The position numbers and the translations under genes are program-made. 64,000 nt of DNA from Syntrophomonas palmitatica JCM 14374 (GTDB lineage Bacteria > Bacillota > Syntrophomonadia > Syntrophomonadales > Syntrophomonadaceae), in the NCBI RefSeq assembly GCF_001311885.1, contig NZ_BBCE01000006.1:1-64000 (forward strand), given 5' to 3'. Under the pieces are notes generated by a model, which was given only the letters and a program-made list of their open reading frames with translations, searched no databases and was not told where the DNA came from. Of this stretch, positions 47,664 to 56,170 are shown in pieces. Every line of letters starts with the position of its first letter. Within the stretch, counting starts at the first letter, position 1.

Positions 47664-48419
47664 ATGAATTTTGTAGTGGCAATGAAACAGGTGCCGGACT
47701 TACAGCAGGTTCGCATCCGTAACCGCCAACCGGTTTTTGATGATGTGCCGCTTACCCTGGGCAACATCGACAAGAATGCTCTGGAAGCGGCGGTTGTATT
47801 GAAAGATAGCCTGGGAGGCAGCGTCATTGCCCTTTCGGCTGGCAATGAAAATGTGGAAGACACCATCAAAGAAGCCCTGGCTGCCGGTGCTGACGAGGCC
47901 TTTTTGGTTTTGGACGATAAACTGGACGGGGCGGACAGCAGTGTGATCGCCCAGGTGCTGGCTGCGGCTATTAAAAAAATCGATGATGTAGGACTGATTA
48001 TTTTTGGGGAGGGCAGCGGCGATAATTATTCCGGCCAGGTGGGCTCCCGGGTGGCGGAAATATTGAATTTGCCCCAGGCGGGCTACGCGGTGGACATTAA
48101 AGTCGAAGGAAATAAAGCCATAGTGACCCGTTCACTGGAAGATTGCCAGGAAGTCCTGGAAGTCAGCCTTCCCGCAGTTATTACCGTACTCTCGGATATC
48201 AATGAGGCCCGTATTCCATCGGTAACCCAGATACTGAAAGCGGGCAAGAAACCTAAAGAAGTTTTGGAATTATCTGATGTGGACATAAAATTACCTGCCG
48301 CATCCGCTGTGACTACTGTCAGCAACCTGGCCCCGGTATCAGAACGTAAACGTGTGGTAGTTAAGTCAGCTGCGGAATTGGTACAGGTTCTGACTGCTGA
48401 AGGCGTAATCGGGAGGTGA
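47664..48419 (+). CDS. etfB: Electron transfer flavoprotein beta subunit (FixA)
   Basis: This protein of about 251 aa starts MNFVVAMKQVPDLQQVRI and contains the Etf-beta core GGSVIALSAGNENVEDTIKE, AAGADEAFLVLDDK, GEGSGDNYSGQVGSRVAEIL and LPAVITVLSDINEARIPSV. It binds a nucleotide cofactor (AMP or a second FAD in electron-bifurcating Etfs). ATG 47664 is preferred over the in-frame TTG 47655, with AGGGGG ten bases away. It is the electron acceptor of the dehydrogenase together with etfA. Confidence 0.94.
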   Translation: MNFVVAMKQVPDLQQVRIRNRQPVFDDVPLTLGNIDKNALEAAVVLKDSLGGSVIALSAGNENVEDTIKEALAAGADEAFLVLDDKLDGADSSVIAQVLAAAIKKIDDVGLIIFGEGSGDNYSGQVGSRVAEILNLPQAGYAVDIKVEGNKAIVTRSLEDCQEVLEVSLPAVITVLSDINEARIPSVTQILKAGKKPKEVLELSDVDIKLPAASAVTTVSNLAPVSERKRVVVKSAAELVQVLTAEGVIGR

Positions 48420-48424
48420 TGAGG

Positions 48425-49348
48425 ATGGCAGCAATACTCATATACAGCGATAAAGACAAGTTAGCTCTGGAATTGGTGAATGGGGCCAAAAGCCTGGGGG
48501 CTTCCAGCATCAAGGCCGTAAGTATAAACAATGAATCCCAGGCCGCAACCCTGGCGGGAGCGGGGGCAGAGGCTTTCAGTATTAAAAATGAAGCTATTTC
48601 AGTTGTTGACGTATCTGCGATGGCTTCAGCTTTGGCTCAGGCAGCCGTTAAACTCGGCGCCGATACGGTACTCCTGTCCTCCGACCGGCGGGGCAAGGAA
48701 CTGGCCGGAAGACTGGCTCAGGTTATGGAGGCGGGATGCCTGACTGATATAAGCGCTATTAATGTTAACGGTGATATTATCGAATGCCAGCGCAATGCCC
48801 TGGGCGGAGCAACGGTGGCCACACAATATGTTGCATCCGCTAAAAAGGTTTTGGCTGTTCGTCCCAAGACCTTCGAAGCGGCTGCTGCAGGTCAGGGTCA
48901 GGCTAGTTCTCTGGAGGTAGAGGTTAAAACTTCTGCGGTAAAACTGGTAGAAGTCAAACAAAAAGGCGGAGATACGGTAGATATTGAGGCTGCCGAGGTG
49001 CTGGTGGCGGTGGGCCAGGGCTTAAACAGCCAGGATGACCTGCCCATGGTAGAAGAACTGGCTCGTAAGCTGGGCGGTGAAGTAGCGTGTTCAAAGCCCG
49101 TTGCCACTGATAAGAAGTGGTTGTCGGAAGAAAGGGTTATAGGCTTATCAGGCAAGAAATGCAAGCCACAGTTAGCCCTGCTGTTCGGTATTTCAGGTCA
49201 GGTGCAGTTCACCGTGGGTATCCGTGACGCCAAGGTTATAGCGGCGGTAAATAGTGATGAAAACGCCGCCATCAACCAGATGGCCGACTATATTCTGACC
49301 GCCGACCTCCACGATGTAATTAAAGATATGAACAAAACCGTGGGTTAG
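48425..49348 (+). CDS. etfA: Electron transfer flavoprotein alpha subunit (FixB)
   Basis: This protein of about 307 aa has an N-terminal domain (MAAILIYSDKDKLALELVNG) and the FAD-binding C-terminal domain: GLSGKKCKPQLALLFGISGQ, then VQFTVGIRDAKVIAAVNSDE and ADYILTADLHDVI. ATG 48425 lies five bases after GGAGGTGA, which is part of the etfB end, so the two subunits are coupled. There is no ferredoxin extension. A terminator follows at 49.48 kb. Confidence 0.94.
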   Translation: MAAILIYSDKDKLALELVNGAKSLGASSIKAVSINNESQAATLAGAGAEAFSIKNEAISVVDVSAMASALAQAAVKLGADTVLLSSDRRGKELAGRLAQVMEAGCLTDISAINVNGDIIECQRNALGGATVATQYVASAKKVLAVRPKTFEAAAAGQGQASSLEVEVKTSAVKLVEVKQKGGDTVDIEAAEVLVAVGQGLNSQDDLPMVEELARKLGGEVACSKPVATDKKWLSEERVIGLSGKKCKPQLALLFGISGQVQFTVGIRDAKVIAAVNSDENAAINQMADYILTADLHDVIKDMNKTVG

Positions 49349-49354
49349 TTGTAT

Positions 49355-49446
49355 ATAAACACGGATGAAAACAGATAGATTCATCTAGTATCATTGTTAT
49401 TAATCATGTGTGTTAATTTAGAAAACATCCGTGTGAATCTGTCTTA
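49355..49446. repeat. Inverted pair of the intergenic repeat after etfA
   Basis: The left arm aaacacggatgaaaacagat and the right arm aacatccgtgtgaatctgtc are inverted relatives about 55 bases apart. They lie between the etfA stop and its terminator. Confidence 0.65.
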
Positions 49447-49483
49447 AACCGATTCCCCATAATTAATATTGTGATTGCTATAA

Positions 49484-49517
49484 GCGTGTTAAGGAAATGT
49501 CCTTAGCACGCTTTTTT
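49484..49517 (+). terminator. Intrinsic terminator of the fix/etf operon
   Basis: GCGTGTTAAGG and CCTTAGCACGC pair with one G-T wobble around a 6-base loop and are followed by six Ts (49512-49517). It is a clear rho-independent terminator downstream of etfA and upstream of prkA. Confidence 0.9.
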
Positions 49518-49616
49518 ATGCCAAACATTGCCAGCGTTGCTTGCGAACGACTGCATATATTTATAGAGAATCCTTATGTATTTATACGGGTTAATGGGTT
49601 TGGGGGAGGAAACTTC

Positions 49617-51542
49617 ATGGTCAACGATTTTCAGGAAATTATTAAAAAGGATAGAGAACAGCGCCCTGATCAAGAGTTTACAGGCAGTTTTCTCGATTAT
49701 CTGGAGATAGCAAAGGCTCAGCCGGAAGTCGCCAGCCTGGCACATGAACGGATGTACCGTATTATCATGAAGCCGGGGGTGGAAGTAATAAAAACCGAAA
49801 ATCATAAGCGTTTGCGCCGAATATACGGCAACGACAGACTGCGCCGGTATGCGTTTTTTGAACAGGACTTTTTCGGTATTGAAAAGACTATCATGGAAAT
49901 CGTCCGTTATTTTTATTCAGCCGCCATGCGGGGTGAAGAATCCCGGCAGGTGCTTTATCTGGTTGGCCCTGTGGGCTCAGGGAAGTCTTCGCTGATGGAG
50001 AGCCTCAAACTGGCTCTGGAAAACGGCCCTCCCATTTATCATCTGGCAGGCTGTCCGATGCGTGAAGAACCATTGCACCTAATCCCTAAACATCTGCGTT
50101 CCCGGTTTGAAGAACTATTGGGAATACCTATCGAAGGTGAGTTATGTCCGGTATGCAGCTACAGGTTAAAACATGAGTTCCAGGGCGAATATGAGAATTT
50201 TCCGGTGGAGCTGAGCAAATACTCCATCCGGGCTCGCCAGGGCATAGCCGTGGTTCCCCCGGTTGATCCCAACAATCAGGATAGTTCAGTCCTCATTGGA
50301 TCCGTGGACATTTCCCGCCTGGACCTTTATCCAGAGGACGATCCCCGTGTGTTCTCGTTAAATGGCGCCTTTAATGCGGGTAATCGAGGCATTGTGGAAT
50401 TTATTGAGATATTTAAAAATGATGTCGAATACCTGCATACCATACTTACTGCCACTCAGGAAAAATCCATTCCTTCACCGGGCAAAGGCTCCATGATCTA
50501 TTTTGACGGCATCATCCTGGCTCATTCCAATGAGGCGGAATGGAACAAATTCAAATCAGACTACACTAACGAGGCTATATTGGATCGCATTGTAAAAATA
50601 GAAGTGCCCTATTGCCTTGAATTAGATCAGGAAATCAAGATATACCGTAAGATACTTAAAAAGAGCAGTTTCAAAGCCCATATAGCTCCGCACACCATTG
50701 AAATGGCTTCTATGTTCGCGATTACCAGCCGGCTCACGCCCTCGAACAAGGTGGATATTATCAGCAAAATGCGGATTTATAACGGCGAAGAAATAGTGCA
50801 AAAAGACTCCACCCGCAAGGTGGATATCCAGGAACTGCGTGATGAGGCCGGAAGGGAAGGATTCAGCGGAATTTCTACGCGTTTTATTATGAAGGCCATA
50901 GATAATGCCCTGTCCGAATCAGATCATGACTGCATTAACCCTATCAGTGTACTGGAGGCTCTGATAAAAGCAGTAAGGGCGGCGGATTTTTCTGATGAAG
51001 AGAAAAAACGTTTACTGACGTATCTAAAGGACAGCATTCGCAAAGAGTATCACCGTATTCTCGAAAAAGAGATAACCCGCGCTTTTATCCACGGTTACCG
51101 CGAGCAGGCCGAAACCCTTTTTAATAATTACCTGGATCACGCGGAGGCCTTTGTAAATAAGGTTAAATTGAAAGACGCCAATACCGGTGAAGAGCTTGAT
51201 CCCGATGAAGCGTTTCTGGAATCAATTGAGGCCAGCATAGGTTTAACCGGTGCGGCGGCCCGGGGTTTCCGCCACGATGTTACCGCTTATATGTTTTCGC
51301 TCCTGCGCAGCAACAAAAAGGTGGAATATGAAAGCTACGAACCCTTGAGGGAGGCTATAGAGAAGAAGCTGATGTCATCAGTACGCGAATTGTCACGGGT
51401 AATAACCAGGGCCAGGGTGAGAGATAATGAGCAGAGCGAAAAATACGATGCTATGGTGGATGAAATGAAACGCAGCGGTTATTGCGACCACTGCTGCAAC
51501 GTGGTTCTAAAATACGCCGCCAATAACCTGTGGAAAGATTGA
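49617..51542 (+). CDS. prkA: PrkA-type serine protein kinase / AAA protein
   Basis: The 641-aa protein matches PrkA (631 aa in Bacillus subtilis). It has an N-terminal AAA domain with LYLVGPVGSGKSSLMESLKL, the zinc-like CPVCSYRLK, and MIYFDGIILAHSNEAEWNKF. The C-terminal kinase-like region ends with EMKRSGYCDHCCNVVLKYAA. ATG 49617 follows GGGGGAGG; a longer upstream frame crosses the terminator and is ignored. PrkA, YhbH and SpoVR are functionally linked in sporulation and stress. Here the partners lie 3.4 kb downstream beyond three inserted genes. Confidence 0.95.
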   Translation: MVNDFQEIIKKDREQRPDQEFTGSFLDYLEIAKAQPEVASLAHERMYRIIMKPGVEVIKTENHKRLRRIYGNDRLRRYAFFEQDFFGIEKTIMEIVRYFYSAAMRGEESRQVLYLVGPVGSGKSSLMESLKLALENGPPIYHLAGCPMREEPLHLIPKHLRSRFEELLGIPIEGELCPVCSYRLKHEFQGEYENFPVELSKYSIRARQGIAVVPPVDPNNQDSSVLIGSVDISRLDLYPEDDPRVFSLNGAFNAGNRGIVEFIEIFKNDVEYLHTILTATQEKSIPSPGKGSMIYFDGIILAHSNEAEWNKFKSDYTNEAILDRIVKIEVPYCLELDQEIKIYRKILKKSSFKAHIAPHTIEMASMFAITSRLTPSNKVDIISKMRIYNGEEIVQKDSTRKVDIQELRDEAGREGFSGISTRFIMKAIDNALSESDHDCINPISVLEALIKAVRAADFSDEEKKRLLTYLKDSIRKEYHRILEKEITRAFIHGYREQAETLFNNYLDHAEAFVNKVKLKDANTGEELDPDEAFLESIEASIGLTGAAARGFRHDVTAYMFSLLRSNKKVEYESYEPLREAIEKKLMSSVRELSRVITRARVRDNEQSEKYDAMVDEMKRSGYCDHCCNVVLKYAANNLWKD

Positions 51543-51585
51543 TATATTTCCTATCCAGGCTTCTCCAGCAACATATCCGCTGTTT

Positions 51586-52103
51586 CTAATCAGATGAGGT
51601 CCGGTTGTTTTTCAGAGAAGCTGTTTTGTCCTTAATTTTGTCTATCATGTCCTGGGGAAATGACCTTTCAAATTGGACTTGAGCCCAATTTCTCAATTTC
51701 TCATCTTCCAATGACCATAGTTGTATAAGAAAATTCAACATTTTTTTGAGTTCGATATCATTTCCCATTGCGTATGAAGAGTCACTACTAAAACTGTTTA
51801 GCAGGTTGTGCTTTTCAAATAGTGCCGCTATGGCTTTCAGGAGTTTTTCCTCACCTAAGACCTCTAAAGCCCGCTCAATAATTTCAGAAGGAAAAACGAA
51901 CATTTGTCCTTCACCGGTCGCCAGCCAGTTTTCTGAGGAAGAATACTCGTGCGCAATTAGACGTAATAATTGGTCAGAAGGCTGCCTTACTTCCTTTTCT
52001 AAATTAGAAAGAAACCCTTTGCTGATTCGCAATTTGCGGCAAACTCTTCCTGGGTTAGGTTTAGAGCCTTTCTCAGCGCCTTTATTCTACCTCCTACGCC
52101 CAA
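51586..52103 (-). CDS. XRE-family transcriptional repressor (frameshift)
   Basis: Adding one base at the AA at 52031-52032 joins the helix-turn-helix: RIKALRKALNLTQEEFAAN, then LRISKGFLSNLEKEVRQPSD, then LIAHEYSSSENWLATGEGQM. The product has about 172 aa with a helical C-terminal domain (EKLLKAIAALFEKHNLLNSF). The NWLATGEG ending of the HTH is common among phage- or ICE-type and stress repressors. TTG 52103 follows GGAGG. It is transcribed opposite to its neighbours and sits inside the normally continuous prkA-yhbH-spoVR group. Confidence 0.8.
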
Positions 52104-52457
52104 ATGTAGTTGCCTCCACAGAAAACTAAAGTCATTGACAAGTATTCCTAGAAAACCTAAACTTAAACTAAACAAATAATATTGGGTTTTTTCGTTTATT
52201 ATATCGAGATAGGTAAAAAAATATTAAATTATGAATTATTCAACTTAGCAAATATTGTAAACATTAAATCATAGTAAAATAACTCAACCTCATTTGACTA
52301 AATTGGCGGGTTTAAGCCCGTAAATATTGTTTCAGTTTTAATTTCTTAATTATAATCCATATTTTATTCAGATGATATAAATGACCCCAAAAATTTAGGC
52401 TGAAAGTAGGATCAGAGATATCATCAACGATTACACCCAAAGAAGGGGAGAATTCGG
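52104..52457. promoter_or_regulatory. AT-rich divergent control region between the XRE repressor and HD-GYP genes
   Basis: This 354-base gap contains no gene that I can support. Near the repressor end, aaacctaaacttaaactaaa c (52153-52173) holds three near-direct repeats of AAAC(Y)TAAAC, a plausible operator for the adjacent repressor. A small inverted repeat (CGGGTTTAAGCCCG) lies near 52310. The rest is AT-rich, with several possible -10 boxes. Confidence 0.45.
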
Positions 52458-53063
52458 TTGTACCCGGGAGAAGAAGGAAAAATGGGGATATGGCAGGCTA
52501 GAGATGCGCGTCATCTCCTGGATCATATCAGAACTTATATGCAATTAATATCCAATTATGACCCTCCTACTTATACCCATTGCCTTGAGGTGGCAAATCT
52601 GTGCCGCAAGTGGTCAGTCTTTTTAGGATTAAGAGATGAAGACAGGTTTGAGATATATATCGCAGCTTTGATTCATGACCTGGGTAAAATATATTTGCCC
52701 CGCAGTGTTTTATACCAGAATGAGCCCTTGAAAGCAGATGATTGGGAAATAATCAGAGTGCATCCGCAAGCCGGCGCCAAACTTATTATTTACAACCAGG
52801 ATTTGGATACCCGAAGAATAAAGCAGTATATCCTTGCTCATCATGAACGCTGTGACGGTCAGGGTTATCCATTAGGTCTGAAACGGGAAGAAATACCGGT
52901 GGGAGCCAGACTAATCGCTATTGCCGACGCTATGTCTGCTATGACCTCACTGCGGCCTTACCGTTTGCGCAACATGAGTCAGGTTGAAGCCTGTCAAGAG
53001 CTCAGTAAAAACGCTGGAACCCAGTTTGACCCGGAAATGGTGCAGTGCATCCTGAATAACTGA
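52458..53063 (+). CDS. Stand-alone HD-GYP domain protein
   Basis: This 201-aa protein consists almost only of an HD-GYP domain: THCLEVANLCRKWSVFLGL, HDLGKIYLPRSVLYQNEP, VHPQAGAKLI, the metal site HHERCDGQGYPLGLKREEIP and ADAMSAMTSLRPYR. It is probably a cyclic-dinucleotide phosphodiesterase without its own sensor. TTG 52458 has GGGGAG upstream; ATG 52482 is an alternative. The chemoreceptor gene starts 21 bases after its stop, so the two are likely one unit. Confidence 0.85.
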   Translation: MYPGEEGKMGIWQARDARHLLDHIRTYMQLISNYDPPTYTHCLEVANLCRKWSVFLGLRDEDRFEIYIAALIHDLGKIYLPRSVLYQNEPLKADDWEIIRVHPQAGAKLIIYNQDLDTRRIKQYILAHHERCDGQGYPLGLKREEIPVGARLIAIADAMSAMTSLRPYRLRNMSQVEACQELSKNAGTQFDPEMVQCILNN

Positions 53064-53084
53064 ATATTAAGGAGAGTGAGTTGT

Positions 53085-54812
53085 TTGAATCGAGTGGACA
53101 ACCTTAAGACGCGAACCAAGTTATTGTCGGGTTTTTTATTGCTGGCTCTAATTATGGCGATTGTAGGTTATATTAGCTGGCTGGACATTAACCGTACCAA
53201 TGCGGGTTCAGATATGATGTATGAACAGGTCGTAAAACCGGCTCAGCCCCTGGCGGAAATAGATGCGGGCATGGAAGCGGCAGCAAAAAATATATGGAAA
53301 TATACCTTTATGGATAATAACAGCAGGGCCGCGGTCAGAAAAGACCTTGACAAGGAATTATCGAATGTAGAACAGGCTGTCAACGATTATAAACAATATG
53401 CTGATGGAGCCGATGAAAAAGCCCAAATCGAAACGGCCGCAAATGCCCTCGCACAATATAAAAAATATGCGGATGAATTTCTGGGCTTAATTGACCGGGG
53501 ACAGACAGGCGAAGCCATGATACTGGTAAGTACCACCTTTAAAAAACAACGCGAAATAATTGACCAGGCAACCGATGTGCTGACCAAGCATAACCGGGAT
53601 CATGCGGATGAACTTCTCCTTCAAGCTGATTCAATATTACAGAGTGCGGTTTACAGAATAATCATTCTTACTGTTTTGGCCATCCTGCTGGCTGTCGTTT
53701 GTGCGTTGTTCCTGGAAAGGAAAATAGTCAAACCCCTGGAAACATCGATAGAACATCTGAATTTGATGGCGGCGGGCGATTTCAGTGCAAAGCTGCCGCC
53801 TGAATTTATGTCGCGGGGTGATGAAATCGGCGCTTTAGCAAGAGCGGTTGATAAAACCTCCTCTGCCCTGTCGGAATTGGTCGGCAATATTATAGCTGTT
53901 AGCGGCCGGATGATGCAGGGCAGTGAAATACTGGCCCGGGGAGCGCAGGAAATATTGATTCATACCCAGGAAGCCTCGGCAGCGGTGCAGGAAATCGCGG
54001 CGGGGCTGGAAGAGGTTTCGGCTGCTACTGAAGAAATGACCGCCTCCGGCGAGGAAATCGGAGCGTCCCTCGAACAGGTCAACCAGGAAATGGGGGGCAG
54101 CAAAGACCAGGCTGATCAGATTGAAAAACGGGCTCTGAAAATACAAAACGATGCCAGCCAATCGAGCACTTCCACGCGGGAAATATACAAAACTATGGAA
54201 GCCCGTCTCAGGCAGGCTATTGATGAAGCCGGAGTAGTGAATGAAATATCCAGTCTGGCTGCAGTAATAGCCGGCATTGCAGGGCAAACCAATCTGCTGG
54301 CTTTAAACGCCGCTATTGAGGCGGCCAGAGCCGGCGAACAGGGACGAGGGTTTGCGGTAGTATCGGAAGAAGTAAGAAAACTGGCGGAGGAATCATCAAG
54401 CACTGTAGCCGGTATTCAAAACTTAACGCTTCAAGTGCAGAATGCCATCACCAAGCTGGTAAATGACGCCAATGAAATACTTAAATTTATCGCGGACGTA
54501 ATCTTGGGCCAGTTATCAACCATGAAAGAAATCGGGGAAAAATACCGTGATGACGCAAACCTGGTAGCCACATCCAGTTCTACGGTTTCCGGCTTGACGG
54601 AAAATGTTGTCCAGGCCTTTCAGGAAATAAACCGGGCTATAGAAGCTACCGCCGCGACTATAGAAGAGAGCGGCGCGGGCGCTCAGCAGGTAGCGCGAAA
54701 CATGGAGGAGGTCAGCCAGGCAATGGTTGATATAAACAACACCGCCGCGGATTTGGAGAGTATTGCCCAGGAACTTCAATCCGGGGTATCGTCATTTAAA
54801 ATACGATTATAA
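53085..54812 (+). CDS. Methyl-accepting chemotaxis protein
   Basis: This protein of about 575 aa has a first helix (LLSGFLLLALIMAIVGYISW), a four-helix-bundle extracellular sensor of about 150 residues, a second helix (IIILTVLAILLAVVCALFLE), a HAMP domain (KIVKPLETSIEHLNLMAAGD) and a long signalling coiled coil whose tip reads GIAGQTNLLALNAAIEAARA. It binds a small ligand and signals to CheA/CheW, encoded elsewhere. TTG 53085 is eight bases from GGAGAG; GTG 53076 is alternative. Confidence 0.93.
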   Translation: MNRVDNLKTRTKLLSGFLLLALIMAIVGYISWLDINRTNAGSDMMYEQVVKPAQPLAEIDAGMEAAAKNIWKYTFMDNNSRAAVRKDLDKELSNVEQAVNDYKQYADGADEKAQIETAANALAQYKKYADEFLGLIDRGQTGEAMILVSTTFKKQREIIDQATDVLTKHNRDHADELLLQADSILQSAVYRIIILTVLAILLAVVCALFLERKIVKPLETSIEHLNLMAAGDFSAKLPPEFMSRGDEIGALARAVDKTSSALSELVGNIIAVSGRMMQGSEILARGAQEILIHTQEASAAVQEIAAGLEEVSAATEEMTASGEEIGASLEQVNQEMGGSKDQADQIEKRALKIQNDASQSSTSTREIYKTMEARLRQAIDEAGVVNEISSLAAVIAGIAGQTNLLALNAAIEAARAGEQGRGFAVVSEEVRKLAEESSSTVAGIQNLTLQVQNAITKLVNDANEILKFIADVILGQLSTMKEIGEKYRDDANLVATSSSTVSGLTENVVQAFQEINRAIEATAATIEESGAGAQQVARNMEEVSQAMVDINNTAADLESIAQELQSGVSSFKIRL

Positions 54813-54852
54813 AGTCCCAAATAGACCCCTACATAGATGTTCTATTGTTTCT

Positions 54853-54883
54853 CCGGCAGACATAAACTCTGCCGGTTTTTTTT
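54853..54883 (+). terminator. Intrinsic terminator after the chemoreceptor
   Basis: CCGGCAGA, a 7-base loop and TCTGCCGG form a perfect 8-bp stem, followed by eight Ts. It insulates the chemoreceptor unit from yhbH. Confidence 0.92.
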
Positions 54884-54978
54884 GCCTTCAATATTAGCTT
54901 CAGGCATATAATCGTTTTTCTCGTAGTAAACCTTAGTAAGAAAACAGCCTGTGCGAGTAAACACCGGGAGGTTAGAAA

Positions 54979-56169
54979 TTGGCCATTTTCCGTGATTATG
55001 ATAATTCGGGACGGGACCGCAGCGCCGAGGACCGGAGGCGGCATCGCCAGTTGGTGGAAAAGTCCATTAAGGAGAATCTGGGCAATATAATTGCTGAGGA
55101 GAGCATAATCGGCCAGAGCAAGGATAAGATCATTAAAATACCGGTACGGGGTTTAAAAGAATACCAGTTCATCTATGGCGAAAACCGTGAAGGGGTAACG
55201 AGCGGCAAAGGCGATGAAAAAAGAGGGCAAAAAATTGCTTCACAAAAAGGGCAAATAGGCACAAGCACCGGAGACGGGGCAGGTAATTCAGAAGGTGAGG
55301 ATATTTACGAAACCGAGATCAGCCTGGAGGAATTGGTAGCCTATTTGTTCGAAGACCTGGAACTCCCCAATCTGGAACGCAAACGTTTTTCCTGGGTGGA
55401 AAGCGAAAGGAGCTATAAAAGATGGGGAATACAACGTAAAGGCATCCCGCCGCGCCTGGCCCGCAAACGTTCTATGACCGAACGCATTAAACGCCGGCAG
55501 GGAATGGAACGCGCTTTAAAAGAGATAGAAGGGGAGGGAAATGAAACTGAAAACGAAGCAAGATCACGTTTTCCTTTTCGTGAGGAGGATTTGCGTTACC
55601 AGCGTACCCGGGAAGATTATCGTCCCGAATCAAATGCGGTAGTAATATGCATTATGGATAATTCGGGTTCTATGTATCTGAATAAGAAATACCTGGCCCG
55701 CAGTTTCTTCTTCCTTCTATATCAGTTTGTACGGCACCGCTACATAAACGTTGAACTGGTTTTTATAAATCACAGCACTACGGCCAAAGAGGTTAATGAA
55801 GACGATTTTTTTCACCGTGCCGAATCCGGCGGCACGATGATCAGCAGCGGCTACGAACTGGCCCTGCAAATTATCGAGTCCAGGTACAGTCCTGACCTAT
55901 GGAACATCTATGCCTTTCATGTCAGTGATGGCGACAACTGGCCGGAAGACAACGAGAAGACCATCAGCCGGGCGCATGAATTATGCGGTATATGCAACCT
56001 TTTTGGCTACGGGGAAATCAAATCGTCCTGGAAGCCTGACCGGACTATGGCGGATGAATTTGCGGAGAGAATCAGCGCTGATAACTTTGTGGCTGTAACT
56101 ATTGAAGGCAAAGAAGATATATGGCCGTCTTTCAAAAAACTGCTGGGCGTAGTGGAGAAGGAGGGATGA
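54979..56169 (+). CDS. yhbH: YhbH/YeaH-family sporulation-associated VWA-like protein
   Basis: The 396-aa protein (Bacillus YhbH 392 aa) starts FRDYDNSGRDRSAEDRRRHR. It has a Lys/Gly-rich linker, ELPNLERKRFSWVESERSYK and the VWA-like VVICIMDNSGSMYLNKKYLA, where DNSGSM is a complete MIDAS site, then FHVSDGDNWPEDNEKTI. It acts with PrkA and SpoVR. TTG 54979 follows GGGAGG. Its stop is followed at once by the spoVR GTG (56171), so the two are coupled. Confidence 0.93.
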   Translation: MAIFRDYDNSGRDRSAEDRRRHRQLVEKSIKENLGNIIAEESIIGQSKDKIIKIPVRGLKEYQFIYGENREGVTSGKGDEKRGQKIASQKGQIGTSTGDGAGNSEGEDIYETEISLEELVAYLFEDLELPNLERKRFSWVESERSYKRWGIQRKGIPPRLARKRSMTERIKRRQGMERALKEIEGEGNETENEARSRFPFREEDLRYQRTREDYRPESNAVVICIMDNSGSMYLNKKYLARSFFFLLYQFVRHRYINVELVFINHSTTAKEVNEDDFFHRAESGGTMISSGYELALQIIESRYSPDLWNIYAFHVSDGDNWPEDNEKTISRAHELCGICNLFGYGEIKSSWKPDRTMADEFAERISADNFVAVTIEGKEDIWPSFKKLLGVVEKEG

Positions 56170-56170
56170 T

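Noticed and set aside
49497-49616. Upstream extension of PrkA
   Set aside because: It would begin inside the etfA terminator; ATG 49617 has a strong ribosome site and gives the family length.
51586-54812. Prophage or integrative element around the XRE repressor
   Set aside because: No integrase, transposase, structural phage gene or attachment-site repeat was found; only one repressor of a type also common outside phages.
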